Positions 28,737 through 38,224 of a DNA stretch of 64,000 nucleotides are shown piece after piece (position 1 is the stretch's first letter; each line of letters starts with the position of its first letter). Source of the DNA: Streptomyces sp. NRRL WC-3605. Its GTDB lineage: Bacteria > Actinomycetota > Actinomycetes > Streptomycetales > Streptomycetaceae. The position numbers and the translations under genes are program-made. The notes under the pieces were generated by a model. That model did not search any database, was not told where the DNA came from, and worked only from the letters and a program-made list of their open reading frames with translations. Location: assembly GCF_001509795.1 (NCBI RefSeq), contig NZ_LLZN01000055.1, positions 1 to 64,000 on the forward strand, in the 5' to 3' direction.

Positions 28737-29621
28737 TCACTTGACGGCGCCCGCGGTCAGTCCGGCGACGAGGTAGCGCTGGAGGAGGAGGAAGCCGGCC
28801 ACCACGGGGACGCTCACGACCAGCGAGGCGGCCATGATCTGGTTCCAGTACACGTCGTTGAGCGTGGAGTAGCCCTGGAGGCCGACGGCGAGGGTGCGGG
28901 TGGTGTCGTTGGTCATGACGGACGCGAACAGCACTTCGCCCCAGGCCGTCATGAAGGCGTAGACGGCGACGGCGACGATGCCGGGGACGGCGGCCGGGAC
29001 GACGACCCGGAACAGTGCGCCGAGCGGTCCGCAGCCGTCGACCAGCGCGGCCTCGTCCAGGTCGCGCGGGACGGAGTCGAAGTAGCCGATCAGCATCCAG
29101 ATGGAGAACGGCAGGGAGAAGGTCAGGTACGTCAGGATCAGGCCGCCGCGCGAGCCGAACAGGGCGATGCCGGTGGCGTTGCCGATGTTGACGTAGATGA
29201 GGAACAGCGGGAGCAGGAAGAGGATGCCCGGGAACATCTGCGTGGACAGGACGGTGACTGTGAAGACCCGCTTGCCGCGGAAGTCGTAGCGGCTGACGGC
29301 GTACGCGGAGAAGACCGCGATCACCACCGAGCAGACCGTGGCCGCGCCCGCCACGACGAGCGAGTTCACGAAGTACCTCGCGAGCGGCACCGTCGACCAG
29401 ATGTCGATGTAGGGGCGGATCGTCAGACCGCTGGGCAGCCAGCGGAACGTGCCCGACACGTCGGCCAGCGGCTTGAGCGAGCTGGAGACCATCACGTAGA
29501 CGGGGACCAGGACGAAGCCGGTGAGCAGGGTGAGGAAGATCCGCCGGGACCAGAGGAAGGACCGGGGCGGTGCCATCGGGGACCTGTACGACCCGGCGAG
29601 GGGCCGTGTGGACTCAGACAT
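28737..29621 (-). CDS. CUT1 sugar ABC transporter permease (CebG/MalG-like)
   Basis: A 294-residue inner-membrane permease of a carbohydrate importer. It has about six hydrophobic segments and the EAA loop [21 protein letters not shown] that contacts the ATPase. It overlaps the upstream permease by 8 bp. No ATPase gene is in the operon. In Streptomyces the shared MsiK ATPase usually energises such CUT1 importers, so an unlinked MsiK is expected. Confidence 0.94.
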   Translation of the reverse strand: MSESTRPLAGSYRSPMAPPRSFLWSRRIFLTLLTGFVLVPVYVMVSSSLKPLADVSGTFRWLPSGLTIRPYIDIWSTVPLARYFVNSLVVAGAATVCSVVIAVFSAYAVSRYDFRGKRVFTVTVLSTQMFPGILFLLPLFLIYVNIGNATGIALFGSRGGLILTYLTFSLPFSIWMLIGYFDSVPRDLDEAALVDGCGPLGALFRVVVPAAVPGIVAVAVYAFMTAWGEVLFASVMTNDTTRTLAVGLQGYSTLNDVYWNQIMAASLVVSVPVVAGFLLLQRYLVAGLTAGAVK

Positions 29622-30603
29622 CGGCGGTCCTCCGTCCGCGCGAGGTGATCACGAGGTAGACGCCGGTGACCACGAGCAGGAAGAGCAGCAGGAGCACGGA
29701 CATCGCCGAACCGGTGCCGAAGTTCCAGGTGACGAAGGACGCCTGGTAGATGTGCACGGAGATGAGGTCGGCTGCCTCGGGCGCGGTCTTGCCGAACAGG
29801 ACGTACGGCGTGTTGAAGTCGTTGAACGTCCACAGGAACAGGACGAGGACGAGCACCTGGTTGACGGGGCGCAGCGACGGCAGGGTGATCCGGCGGATCT
29901 GCTGCCACATGCCGGCGCCGTCGAGGGAGGCCGCCTCGTACAGCTCCTTCGGGATGTTCTGCAGGCCGGCCATGACGATGAGGAAGGCGAACGGCCAGCC
30001 CTTCCACACGGACACCGTCAGCAACGCGAAGAAGCTGTTGTCGCCGATGAGCCAGAACGTGGGCTTGTCGGTGATGCCGAGCTGGTCGTGCAGGACGTGG
30101 TTCACCAGGCCGTTGTCGTGCTGGAACATGAAGACCCAGGTGATGACGGCGGTGTACACGGGCAGCGCGTACGGCACCAGGAACAGGGCGCGCAGCAGGC
30201 CCCGGCCGCGGAACGCGTCCTGCATGTAGAGGGCGGCGGCGGTGCCGATGCACCAGCACAGGGCGACGGACAGCAGGGTGAAGGCGACCGTGACCAGGAA
30301 CGAGTGGAGCAGCGCCTCGCCCACGGGGGCGTCGAAGTCCACGGAGATCTTGTAGTTGTCGACGCCGTTCCAGGGCGCGGTGGTCCAGTCGCGGATGTAG
30401 AACTGCGTGAGTTCCTTGAAGCTCATCACCATGCCGATCACCATCGGCACGAGGTGGACGAGGAGTTCGAGGAGCAGGGCGGGCAGGAGGAGCAGGTAGG
30501 GCAGGCCGATGCGGCGGATCCGCCCGGGACGGCGGCGGGGGCCGCTCGCCGTCCCGGGGGAGCTCGGACGCACCGCGGCCTCGGTGGGGACCGTGGTCGT
30601 CAT
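29614..30603 (-). CDS. CUT1 sugar ABC transporter permease (CebF/MalF-like)
   Basis: A 329-residue permease, partner of the downstream one. It has a basic Pro/Arg-rich N-terminus, about six membrane segments (PYLLLLPALLLELLVHLVP first) and the EAA loop ELYEAASLDGAGMWQQIRRI. ATG 30603 lies 5 bp after the binding-protein stop codon, so expression is coupled. The pair forms the translocation channel for the oligosaccharide delivered by the lipoprotein below. Confidence 0.94.
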   Translation of the reverse strand: MTTTVPTEAAVRPSSPGTASGPRRRPGRIRRIGLPYLLLLPALLLELLVHLVPMVIGMVMSFKELTQFYIRDWTTAPWNGVDNYKISVDFDAPVGEALLHSFLVTVAFTLLSVALCWCIGTAAALYMQDAFRGRGLLRALFLVPYALPVYTAVITWVFMFQHDNGLVNHVLHDQLGITDKPTFWLIGDNSFFALLTVSVWKGWPFAFLIVMAGLQNIPKELYEAASLDGAGMWQQIRRITLPSLRPVNQVLVLVLFLWTFNDFNTPYVLFGKTAPEAADLISVHIYQASFVTWNFGTGSAMSVLLLLFLLVVTGVYLVITSRGRRTADV

Positions 30604-30608
30604 CGTGC

Positions 30609-31928
30609 TCACTTCGCCGGCATCTGCTGCTGGGCCTTCTCGAGGGCGGCCTTGACCGAGTCCTCCGTGACCTTGCGTCCGGCGGCGGCGTCGGCGAACA
30701 GCCCCTTGATGGCGGTGCCGACGGCGGTCTCGAACTGGGACTCGTCGGCGACCTGCGGGGCGGCGACGGCGCTCTTGGCGAGGGTGTCCTTGAGGACCGC
30801 GTTCGCCGGGGTGTTGAAGGCGGCGTCGGCCTGGGCGCCCTTGACCGGCGGTATGGAGCTGTAGGCCTGGTTGAGGATCTTCTGCTCGGCGTCGCTCGTC
30901 ATGAACTTCACGAACTTGGTGGCGCCGTCGATGTTGTCGGTGTTCTTGAAGACGGCCATGTTGATGCCCATGACCATGGAGTTGACGCCGGTGCCGGTGC
31001 CGGGGGCGCCGGACTGCACGGGCACCGGGGCGATGCCGTAGTCGTCCTCGCTCATGCCCTGGGACTTGAGGTTGGCGGACGCGGACTGCCACAGCAGCAT
31101 CGCCGTCTTGCCCTTGGCGAAGTCGCTGACGGACTGGTTCTGCGCGTACTCGGCGTTGCCCGGCGCGACGACCTTGTCCTTGGCCATCAGGTCGACGAAC
31201 TGCTTGACGCCGGCGACGGCCTTGTCGGAGGTGAAGTCGGCCTTGCCGTCGGCGGTGAAGAAGTCGGCGCCGTGCTGCTTGGCGAAGACGACGGCGTGGT
31301 GGATGTTCTCGGAGGGGTTGGACCCCTCGACGCCGAGCGCCCACTTGCCGCCGCCGGTGAGCTTCTTGCCGTCGGCGACGAGTTCGTCCCAGGTGGCCGG
31401 CGGCTCGGCGATGCCGGCGTCGGCGAACGCCTTCTTGTTGTAGTAGAGCGCGTACGCCATCGAGTACAGCGGGACGGCGGCCGGGTCCTTGCCCTCGGCG
31501 CCGGTGGAACCGAGCGCGGAGTCGACGAAGCGGTCCTTGCCGCCGATCTTGTCGAACTGCGCCTTGTCCCACGGCAGAAGGGCGCCGGTGGCCTGGAGCG
31601 AGGCGGACCAGGTGTTGCCGATGTTGAGGACGTCCGGGCCCTGGCCGGACGTGGTGGCGGTGAGGATGCGGTTGAGCAGGTCGGACCAGGGCACGACCTC
31701 CAGCTTCACCTCGATGCCGGTCTCCTTCTCGAACTTGTCGAGTTCGGGCTGGAGGACCTTCTTGTCGACCTCGATGCTGGCGCCCTGGTTCGAGGCCCAG
31801 TACGTGAGGGTCTTCGGGGAGTCGTTCGACCCCCCGCCGTCCGTCGACGAACCGCCTCCGCAGGCCGTGGCGGCCAGGGCGAGAGACATGGTGACGGCAG
31901 CTACGGCCGCGGCTCGCGTTGTGCGCAT
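30609..31928 (-). CDS. Sugar-binding lipoprotein of the CUT1 ABC importer (CebE-like)
   Basis: A 439-residue extracellular solute-binding protein. The signal peptide ends in a lipobox (LAATAC, Cys23), followed by a Gly/Ser-rich linker. The mature part has the family-1 sugar-binding pattern (LTYWASNQG, GQGPDVLNIGNTW, LLWQSASANLKSQG). It is first in its operon. By context it should bind gluco-oligosaccharides, probably laminari-oligosaccharides given the divergent GH55 gene, but cello-oligosaccharides cannot be excluded. Confidence 0.93.
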   Translation of the reverse strand: MRTTRAAAVAAVTMSLALAATACGGGSSTDGGGSNDSPKTLTYWASNQGASIEVDKKVLQPELDKFEKETGIEVKLEVVPWSDLLNRILTATTSGQGPDVLNIGNTWSASLQATGALLPWDKAQFDKIGGKDRFVDSALGSTGAEGKDPAAVPLYSMAYALYYNKKAFADAGIAEPPATWDELVADGKKLTGGGKWALGVEGSNPSENIHHAVVFAKQHGADFFTADGKADFTSDKAVAGVKQFVDLMAKDKVVAPGNAEYAQNQSVSDFAKGKTAMLLWQSASANLKSQGMSEDDYGIAPVPVQSGAPGTGTGVNSMVMGINMAVFKNTDNIDGATKFVKFMTSDAEQKILNQAYSSIPPVKGAQADAAFNTPANAVLKDTLAKSAVAAPQVADESQFETAVGTAIKGLFADAAAGRKVTEDSVKAALEKAQQQMPAK

Positions 31929-31975
31929 GGCTCCGGTGTCCCTTCCGGGGGTACTGCTGCTTAATTTAGAGCGTG

Positions 31976-32004
31976 AGTTAAGCCCCTGGGCGCGACGGCG
32001 TCAA
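31976..32004 (-). promoter_or_regulatory. Putative promoter of the ABC importer/beta-glucosidase operon
   Basis: On the minus strand TTGACG (31999-32004) and TTAACT (31976-31981) are 17 bp apart, about 50 bp upstream of the binding-protein ATG. The surrounding TAAATTAA patch is the most AT-rich stretch of this intergenic region. Confidence 0.55.
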
Positions 32005-32078
32005 GGCTTTGGACGCACTTGCCGGACTCTTGTCCAACCCCTTGACCTTTTCATTTCGCGGTTGAACCATTCAGCGGC

Positions 32079-32092
32079 GAGAGAGCGCTCCC
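32079..32092. promoter_or_regulatory. LacI/CebR-type operator upstream of GH55 gene
   Basis: GAGAGAGCGCTCCC contains GAGAGCGCTCCC (32081-32092), extended as GAGAGCGCTCCCA. It matches the CebR consensus TGGGAGCGCTCCCA at all but two positions, and its right half is identical to that consensus. It shares the left half GAGAGCGCTC with the site at 1739-1752. It lies 42 bp before the GH55 start and about 150 bp from the divergent importer operon. Confidence 0.7.
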
Positions 32093-32134
32093 AGACCCCA
32101 CTTCGTTCACTTCCTGAACCAGGAGAGCCGCCCC

Positions 32135-33943
32135 ATGCCTGATTCCTTGCCGTCGAACTCCCCCTCCGACTCCCGGCCCGCGGTCGGCCGCCGCACCCTG
32201 CTGGGCGCCGCCGCGGCGGCCACCGCCGCACCCGTGGTGCTGGGTTCGGCCGCCCGCGCCTCCGCCGCGCCGACGCCCCGCCGCAAGCCGCGTGCCCTGC
32301 CCGGCGGTGGCGACCTCGGCCCGAACGTCCTCGTCTTCGACCCGTCGACCCCCGGCATCCAGGCCCGCCTCGACGAGGTGTTCCGGCAGCAGGAGTCCGC
32401 CCAGTTCGGCACCGGCCGCTACGCCCTGCTGTTCAAGCCCGGCACCTACCAGGGCCTCAACGCCCAGCTCGGCTTCTACACCTCCATCGCGGGCCTCGGC
32501 CTCTCCCCCGACGACACCACCATCAACGGTGACGTCACCGTCGACGCCGGCTGGTTCGACGGCAACGCGACGCAGAACTTCTGGCGTTCGGCGGAGAACC
32601 TGGCGCTGGTCCCGGTGAACGGCACCAACCGCTGGGCGGTCGCGCAGGCGGCCCCGTTCCGCCGGATGCACGTCCGCGGCGGCCTCAACCTCGCCCCCAG
32701 CGGCTACGGCTGGGCCAGCGGCGGCTACATCGCGGACAGCCGGATCGACGGCCAGATCGGCCCCTACTCTCAGCAGCAGTGGTACACCCGCGACAGCGCG
32801 ATCGGCAGTTGGCTCAACGGCGTCTGGAACATGGTGTTCTCGGGTGTCGAGGGCGCACCCGCGCAGAGCTTCCCCAATCCGCCGTACACCACCCTGACCA
32901 CCACGCCGGTCTCCCGCGAGAAGCCGTTCCTGTACCTCCAGGGCAGCGAGTACCGGGTCTTCCTGCCCGAGAAGCGGACCAACGCACGCGGCGTGACCTG
33001 GGGCAACGGCACCCCGCGCGGCACCTCCCTGCCGCTCACGCGGTTCTACGTCGCCCGCCCCGGCGTGACGGCGGCGACACTGAACCAGGCCCTGGCACAG
33101 GGCCTGCACCTCCTCCTCACCCCCGGCATCTACCACCTGTCGGAACCCCTGCGGATCGACCGGCCGAACACGGTCGTCCTCGGCCTCGGCTACGCGACCC
33201 TCATCCCGGACGGCGGTGTCACGGCGGTGAAGGTCGCCGACGTCGACGGCGTGCGGCTCGCCGGCTTCCTGGTGGACGCCGGGCCGGTCAACTCCCCCAC
33301 CCTGCTGGAGATCGGACCGCGCGGGGCCTCCCGCGACCACTCCGCGAACCCGACCACCGTCCAGGACGTGTTCATCCGCATCGGCGGCGCGGGCCCCGGC
33401 AAGGCCACGACCAGCATGGTCGTCAACAGCCGCCACACGATCGTCGACCACACCTGGGTGTGGCGCGCCGACCACGGCGACGGCGTCGGCTGGGAGACCA
33501 ACCGCGCCGACTACGGCGTCGTCGTCAACGGCGACGACGTCCTGGCGACGGGCCTGTTCGTCGAGCACTTCAACAAGTACGACGTGCAGTGGTTCGGCCA
33601 GCGGGGCCGCACGATCTTCTTCCAGAACGAGAAGGCGTACGACGCCCCCAACCAGGCCGCCATCCAGAACGGCTCGGTCAAGGGCTACGCCGCCTACCGG
33701 GTCGGCGACGCGGTGACCTCGCACGAGGGCTGGGGCCTGGGCAGCTACTGCTACTACAACGTCGACCCGACGATCGTCCAGCACCACGGCTTCGCCGCCC
33801 CGACCCGCCCGAACGTCCGCTTCCACAACCTCCTCGTGGTCTCCCTGGGCGGCCAGGGCCAGTACGAACGCGTCATCAACGACACGGGCACCCCGACGTC
33901 GGGGACGTCCACGGTGCCGTCGACGGTGGTGTCGTATCCCTGA
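32135..33943 (+). CDS. Secreted GH55 exo-beta-1,3-glucanase
   Basis: Extracellular exo-acting glucanase that releases glucose or short oligosaccharides from laminarin and fungal beta-1,3-glucan. The 602-residue protein has a Tat-type signal (GRRTLLGAAAAATAA, Arg19-Arg20, cleavage near 44) and then two consecutive right-handed beta-helix repeats, the GH55 architecture. The sequence closely resembles the 605-residue SacteLam55A of Streptomyces sp. SirexAA-E as I remember it. Glu499 in FFQNEKAYD falls where that enzyme's general acid (Glu502) is expected, allowing for the length difference. ATG 32135 follows CAGGAGAG. It diverges from the importer operon and carries a LacI-type operator. Confidence 0.9.
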   Translation: MPDSLPSNSPSDSRPAVGRRTLLGAAAAATAAPVVLGSAARASAAPTPRRKPRALPGGGDLGPNVLVFDPSTPGIQARLDEVFRQQESAQFGTGRYALLFKPGTYQGLNAQLGFYTSIAGLGLSPDDTTINGDVTVDAGWFDGNATQNFWRSAENLALVPVNGTNRWAVAQAAPFRRMHVRGGLNLAPSGYGWASGGYIADSRIDGQIGPYSQQQWYTRDSAIGSWLNGVWNMVFSGVEGAPAQSFPNPPYTTLTTTPVSREKPFLYLQGSEYRVFLPEKRTNARGVTWGNGTPRGTSLPLTRFYVARPGVTAATLNQALAQGLHLLLTPGIYHLSEPLRIDRPNTVVLGLGYATLIPDGGVTAVKVADVDGVRLAGFLVDAGPVNSPTLLEIGPRGASRDHSANPTTVQDVFIRIGGAGPGKATTSMVVNSRHTIVDHTWVWRADHGDGVGWETNRADYGVVVNGDDVLATGLFVEHFNKYDVQWFGQRGRTIFFQNEKAYDAPNQAAIQNGSVKGYAAYRVGDAVTSHEGWGLGSYCYYNVDPTIVQHHGFAAPTRPNVRFHNLLVVSLGGQGQYERVINDTGTPTSGTSTVPSTVVSYP

Positions 33944-33984
33944 CCGGTGACCGGTGAACTGGTGACCCGTTCCGGTTCCGGGGG

Positions 33985-34020
33985 AGGGCGGCCCCACCTG
34001 ACTCCAGGTGGGGCCGCCCT
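33985..34020. terminator. Bidirectional terminator hairpin
   Basis: A perfect 16-bp stem (33985-34000 with 34005-34020; arm AGGGCGGCCCCACCTG) closes a 4-nt loop. It lies between the convergent GH55 and EF-G-like genes. It is one of the strongest hairpins in the window. Confidence 0.85.
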
Positions 34021-34030
34021 CGCCCTCAGG

Positions 34031-36079
34031 TCACCGGGCGGCCTGCGGCGCTGGGGCCGGGGCGTAGCCCGTCGGGCGGGTGGTGAAGGTGCCGCGGCCC
34101 TGGGTGCGGCTGCGCAGGCGGGTCGCGTAGCCGAACAGTTCGGCCAGGGGCACGGTCGCCGTGACGACCGCCGCGCCCGCCCGGGTGACCGAACCCGAGA
34201 CGCGTCCGCGGCGGGCCGCCAGGTCGCCGAGGACGGTGCCGACGGCGTCCTCCGGCACGGTGACCGTCACCTCGGCGACCGGCTCCAGCAGCACCATCGC
34301 GCAGGAGCGCAGGGCGTCGCGCAGGCCGAGGCGGCCGGCGGTGCGGAACGCGGTGTCGGACGAGTCCTTCACATGCGTCGCCCCGTCGGTGAGGGTGACG
34401 CGCACCCCGGTCACCTGGTGCCCGCCGAACGGCCCCTCGACGAGGGCGTCGCGGCAGCCGGCCTCCACGGCACGGACGTACTCCTGCGGCACCCGCCCGC
34501 CCACGACGGCCGAACGGAACTCGAAGCCGGACCCGGCCTCCAGCGGTTCGACGTCGAGGACGACGTGCGCGAACTGACCCGCGCCACCGTCCTGTTTGAC
34601 GTGCCGGAAGACGAACCCGCGCACGCCGGTGCCGACGGTCTCGCGGTACGACACCCTCGGCCGTCCGACGGCGACGTCCAGGCCGGTCTCGCGCCTGATC
34701 CTCTCCACCGCGACCTCCAGGTGCAGTTCGCCCATCCCGGACAGCAGCGTCTGCCCGGTCTCCGCGTCCGTGCGCACCACCAGCGACGGGTCCTCCTCGG
34801 CGAGCCGGGCCAGCGCGGTGGCCAGCCGGTCCGTGTCGGTGGACCTGCGTGCCTCCACGGCGACCGACACCACCGGGTCGGCCACACCCGGCGGTTCCAG
34901 GACGAGGGGGGCGCCCGGCGCGCACAGCGTGGAGCCCGCGCGAGCCGACTTCAGGCCGACGACGGCGACGATGTCCCCGGCGACCGCCCGGTCGACCTGG
35001 GCGTGCCGGTCGGCCTGCACCCGCAGGATCCGCCCGATCCGCTCGGTGCGTCCGGCGCTCGTGTCCAGCACGGTGTCCCCCTTCCCGATCGTTCCCGAAT
35101 ACACCCGCACGTACGTCAGCCGTCCGGTCGGCGTGGCGCTCACCTTGAACGCCAGCCCCGCGAAGGGCGCCGCCGGGTCGGCCGGGCGCCGCTCGTGCGG
35201 GTCCTGCGTGTCGTGGACCGGCGGTACGTCGAGCGGTGACGGCAGGTACGCCACCACCGCGTCGAGCAGCGGCTCCACACCGCGATTGCGGTAGGCCGAG
35301 CCGCACAGCACGACGACGCCCTCCCCGGTGCGGGTGACCTCGCGCAGGGCGGCGGTCAGCGTGCCGGGCGACACGGTCCCCCGCGCGCAGAACTCCTCCA
35401 GCGCCTCGGCGTGCAGCTCGGCCACGGCCTCCTCCAGCAGACGCCGGCGCCGGCGGGCCTCGGCCCGCAGTTCCTCCGGTAAGTCCTCGACCGCGAAGGT
35501 GCCGTCGTCGCCCCAGACCAGCGCGCGCATCCGTACGAGGTCGACGACCCCGCGGAAGCCGTCCTCGGTGCCGATCGGCAACTGCACGGCCAGCGGCACC
35601 GGATGCAGCCGTTCCCGGATCGACGCCACCGCCCGGTCGAGGTCCGCGCCCGCGCGGTCCAGCTTGTTGACAAAGGCGATCCTCGGCACGCCGTGCCGGT
35701 CCGCCTGCCGCCACACCGACTCGCTCTGCGGCTCGACGCCCGCAACGGCGTCGAACACGGCGACCGCGCCGTCGAGCACGCGCAGCGCCCGCTCGACCTC
35801 GTCGGCGAAGTCGACGTGGCCGGGGGTGTCGATGAGGTTGACGCGGTGCCCGTCCCAGTCGCAGCTCACTGCCGCGGCGAAGATGGTGATGCCCCGGTCG
35901 CGCTCCTGCGGATCGAAGTCGGTGACGGTGGTGCCGTCGTGCACCTCGCCCCGCTTGTGGGTGGTGCCGGTGGCGTACAGGATCCGCTCGGTGACGGTGG
36001 TCTTCCCGGCGTCGACGTGGGCGAGGATGCCGAGGTTGCGTACGGCGGCGAGGGCGTTGATGTGGGTGTGCGTGCGCAC
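34031..36079 (-). CDS. Elongation factor G paralogue (EF-G-like translational GTPase)
   Basis: A 682-residue translational GTPase with all G motifs: AHVDAGKTT (P-loop), DRGIT (switch I end), DTPGHVDF, and NKLDRAG. EF-G domains II-V follow; [20 protein letters not shown] marks domain IV. GTG 36079 is preceded by AAAGG. It is a stand-alone gene, not in the str operon with rpsL/rpsG/tuf, so it is a second fusA-like copy as in S. coelicolor (SCO6589). A ribosome-protection or stress role as in Tet(M)-like proteins is possible, but the sequence is closer to EF-G. Confidence 0.9.
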   Translation of the reverse strand: MRTHTHINALAAVRNLGILAHVDAGKTTVTERILYATGTTHKRGEVHDGTTVTDFDPQERDRGITIFAAAVSCDWDGHRVNLIDTPGHVDFADEVERALRVLDGAVAVFDAVAGVEPQSESVWRQADRHGVPRIAFVNKLDRAGADLDRAVASIRERLHPVPLAVQLPIGTEDGFRGVVDLVRMRALVWGDDGTFAVEDLPEELRAEARRRRRLLEEAVAELHAEALEEFCARGTVSPGTLTAALREVTRTGEGVVVLCGSAYRNRGVEPLLDAVVAYLPSPLDVPPVHDTQDPHERRPADPAAPFAGLAFKVSATPTGRLTYVRVYSGTIGKGDTVLDTSAGRTERIGRILRVQADRHAQVDRAVAGDIVAVVGLKSARAGSTLCAPGAPLVLEPPGVADPVVSVAVEARRSTDTDRLATALARLAEEDPSLVVRTDAETGQTLLSGMGELHLEVAVERIRRETGLDVAVGRPRVSYRETVGTGVRGFVFRHVKQDGGAGQFAHVVLDVEPLEAGSGFEFRSAVVGGRVPQEYVRAVEAGCRDALVEGPFGGHQVTGVRVTLTDGATHVKDSSDTAFRTAGRLGLRDALRSCAMVLLEPVAEVTVTVPEDAVGTVLGDLAARRGRVSGSVTRAGAAVVTATVPLAELFGYATRLRSRTQGRGTFTTRPTGYAPAPAPQAAR

Positions 36080-36357
36080 GGCCGGTGGCCTTTCGGATGG
36101 TCCGGAAGAGGGCGGCGCGATGCCCCGGCGCACGGCAGCGCGGGCCCACGGCGAGGCGGGGGCGCTGGATCAGACGTGCGTCACGGGGTCCGGTGCCGGG
36201 CGCGCAGCGGGCACCGGGCGGCCGGAGACACCAGGATCACCTCGGTCCGGCGGGACCGGGAACGGGGAGCAGCGGCGGCGGTGTGCGCACGCACGGCCTG
36301 TCTCCCCTCGTCGTCGGTCGTGACGGCGCCGCCCGTCGTGGGCGGCGTCCTGCGGTG

Positions 36358-36387
36358 AGTCTAGGGAGGGCCGCTCGACCTGTGCCA
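36358..36387 (-). promoter_or_regulatory. Putative promoter of the EF-G paralogue
   Basis: On the minus strand TGGCAC (36382-36387) and TAGACT (36358-36363) are 18 bp apart. This leaves a leader of about 270 nt before GTG 36079, long enough for post-transcriptional control. Confidence 0.4.
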
Positions 36388-36444
36388 CGTGTTTTCGCCG
36401 AAGCGCGGGCCCACCACCCAGGCCCCACGGCATGCCCCTAGCCG

Positions 36445-36522
36445 TCTCGCATCGCGAGATGAGATTCCTGCTTCATGAGATGTCTGAGAGTCTTCGATCT
36501 ACCTGCACTGTGCACCTATATT
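36445..36522 (+). promoter_or_regulatory. Putative promoter and operator sites of the MHS transporter
   Basis: A TATATT box (36517-36522) is the best -10 candidate. Just upstream, TGCAC-T-GTGCA (36504-36514) is a perfect palindrome, and TCTCGC-ATC-GCGAGA (36445-36459) is a second one. No regulator gene adjoins, so the controlling protein is unknown. Confidence 0.45.
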
Positions 36523-36602
36523 CGAGACAGGGAACGGGTGCCGCCGTGCGGGTCCGTCGGCACGCGCCGCCGCGACCCTTCTCCCCCTCGAAAGACCGAG
36601 AG

Positions 36603-38018
36603 ATGTCTGCACCCACCAGCAGTCCCGCCGGCACCCCCGTGAACTCGCGGTCCCGCGTCCTCGTCGCCAGCCTCATCGGGACGACGATCGAGTTCTACGA
36701 CTTCTACATCTACGCGACCGCGGCCGTCCTGGTGTTCCCGAAGCTCTTCTTCCCGAGCAGCGACCCGACCACGGCCCTGCTGTCGTCGTTCGCCGTCTTC
36801 GGCGCCGCCATGGTCGCCCGCCCGATCGGCGCCATTGTCTTCGGGCACCTCGGAGACCGCCTCGGCCGCAAGGGCACGCTGGTGACCTCGCTGCTCACCA
36901 TGGGTATCGCCACCTTCCTGATCGGCGTACTGCCCACCTACGCGCAGGCCGGCTGGGTCGCCACCGCGCTGCTGGTGCTGATGCGGCTGGCGCAGGGCTT
37001 CGCGCTGGGCGGCGAGTGGAGCGGCGCCGCGCTGGTCGCCACCGAGAACGCCCCGAGCGGCAAACGCGCGCTGTTCGGCACGTTCCCGCAGCTGGGCGCG
37101 CCGCTCGGCTTCATCATCGGCAACGGCCTGTTCCTGATCATGGGCGCGCTGATGCCGTCCGCGGCGGGCGCCGACCCGTCCCAGCCCTCGGACGCCTTCC
37201 TGAGCTGGGGATGGCGGGTGCCGTTCCTGTTCTCGGCCGTGATGGTGGCGATCGGCCTGTGGGTGCGGATGCGCCTGGTCGAGTCGCCGGTGTTCGCGAA
37301 GACCCGGGAGGCCGGACTGGTGCGCAAGCTGCCGCTGGCGGCCGTGGTCCGCAGCCATGGGAAGCAACTGGTCCTCGGCACCTTCTTCATGCTGGCGACG
37401 TACGTGCTCTTCTACCTGATGACCACCTTCTCGCTGAGCTACGGCCGGACCGCGACGGACGCCGCCGTCCCCGGACTGGGCTACAGCTACACCACCTTCG
37501 TCCTGATGATGATCTTCGGCGTGTTGTTCTTCGCGGTGTTCACCCTGGTCTCCGGCCCGCTCGCCGACCGCTACGGCCGCCGCACGACCCTGGCGTGGGT
37601 CACCGCGGCGATCGTCGTGTTCGGGCTGGTGTGGGTGCCGCTGATCGGTCTGGGCACGCTCGGTGTGGTGCTGTGGCTGGTGCTGGGCTTCACCCTGATG
37701 GGTATGACGTTCGGGCCGATGGGCGCGCTGCTGCCGGAGCTGTTCCCGACGAGCATGCGGTATACCGGGTCCGGCATCTCGTACAACGTCAGCTCGATCC
37801 TCGGCGCCGCCGTCGCCCCGTTCATCGCGGTGGCCCTGTGGGAGGCGGGCGACGGCTCGCCGTGGCTGGTCGGCGTCTACCTCTCGTCGATGGCGGTGCT
37901 GACGCTGATCGCCCTGCTGGTGGGCAAGGAGACGAAGGACGTACGGCTGGAGGAGGGCGAGTCCGCCGCGGCTCCGGCCCCCGCCCGTGACGAGGCCGCC
38001 ACCACCGTGGCCCCCTGA
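36603..38018 (+). CDS. MFS metabolite:proton symporter (MHS family)
   Basis: A 471-residue, 12-helix transporter of the MHS group (ShiA/KgtP/ProP relatives) that imports organic acids, aromatic acids or osmolytes with protons. The start SLIGTTIEFYDFYIYATAAVLVF is diagnostic, as are the loop FGHLGDRLGRKGTLV and GEWSGAALVATENAP. ATG 36603 is the start. The substrate cannot be told from sequence. A strong hairpin follows, so it is monocistronic. Confidence 0.92.
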   Translation: MSAPTSSPAGTPVNSRSRVLVASLIGTTIEFYDFYIYATAAVLVFPKLFFPSSDPTTALLSSFAVFGAAMVARPIGAIVFGHLGDRLGRKGTLVTSLLTMGIATFLIGVLPTYAQAGWVATALLVLMRLAQGFALGGEWSGAALVATENAPSGKRALFGTFPQLGAPLGFIIGNGLFLIMGALMPSAAGADPSQPSDAFLSWGWRVPFLFSAVMVAIGLWVRMRLVESPVFAKTREAGLVRKLPLAAVVRSHGKQLVLGTFFMLATYVLFYLMTTFSLSYGRTATDAAVPGLGYSYTTFVLMMIFGVLFFAVFTLVSGPLADRYGRRTTLAWVTAAIVVFGLVWVPLIGLGTLGVVLWLVLGFTLMGMTFGPMGALLPELFPTSMRYTGSGISYNVSSILGAAVAPFIAVALWEAGDGSPWLVGVYLSSMAVLTLIALLVGKETKDVRLEEGESAAAPAPARDEAATTVAP

Positions 38019-38076
38019 GCGCACCGGTCACTGTCGAGTACCACTGAGCACCACCGATTCACCCCTGAACGCCGCT

Positions 38077-38114
38077 GAGGCCCCCCAAGTCCGTTGCCGG
38101 ACGCGGGGGGCCTC
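38077..38114 (+). terminator. Terminator hairpin after the MHS transporter
   Basis: GAGGCCCCCC (38077-38086) pairs with GGGGGGCCTC (38105-38114). An inner GTCCG/CGGAC stem extends the pairing. It follows the MHS gene by about 60 bp. Confidence 0.75.
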
Positions 38115-38224
38115 GGCGTGCCCGGAGCACACCCCACGGCCAGCGACTCCGCGGCGGCTCCGGCCACCGTTAGGCCCCGGGTGATTTATGGTGAATCCAG
38201 CAGTTTGCCCCTACCGGAGGTGCA

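Larger units (their letters stand above)
36080..36602. other. 523-bp intergenic region with divergent regulatory signals
   Basis: No gene is seen. It holds a likely promoter for the EF-G paralogue (minus strand, 36358-36387), two short inverted repeats and a TATATT box upstream of the MHS transporter. The stretch from about 36450 to 36530 is distinctly AT-richer than its surroundings. Confidence 0.6.

Noticed and set aside
32051..33997. Long minus-strand open frame across the GH55 gene
   Set aside because: The plus-strand reading is a full GH55 enzyme with Tat signal; the antisense frame has only compositional length.
34031..36079. Tet(M)/Tet(O)-type tetracycline resistance gene
   Set aside because: The sequence reads as an EF-G-like GTPase throughout, and no tetracycline cluster or mobile element adjoins. 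A protection role cannot be excluded but is not supported.
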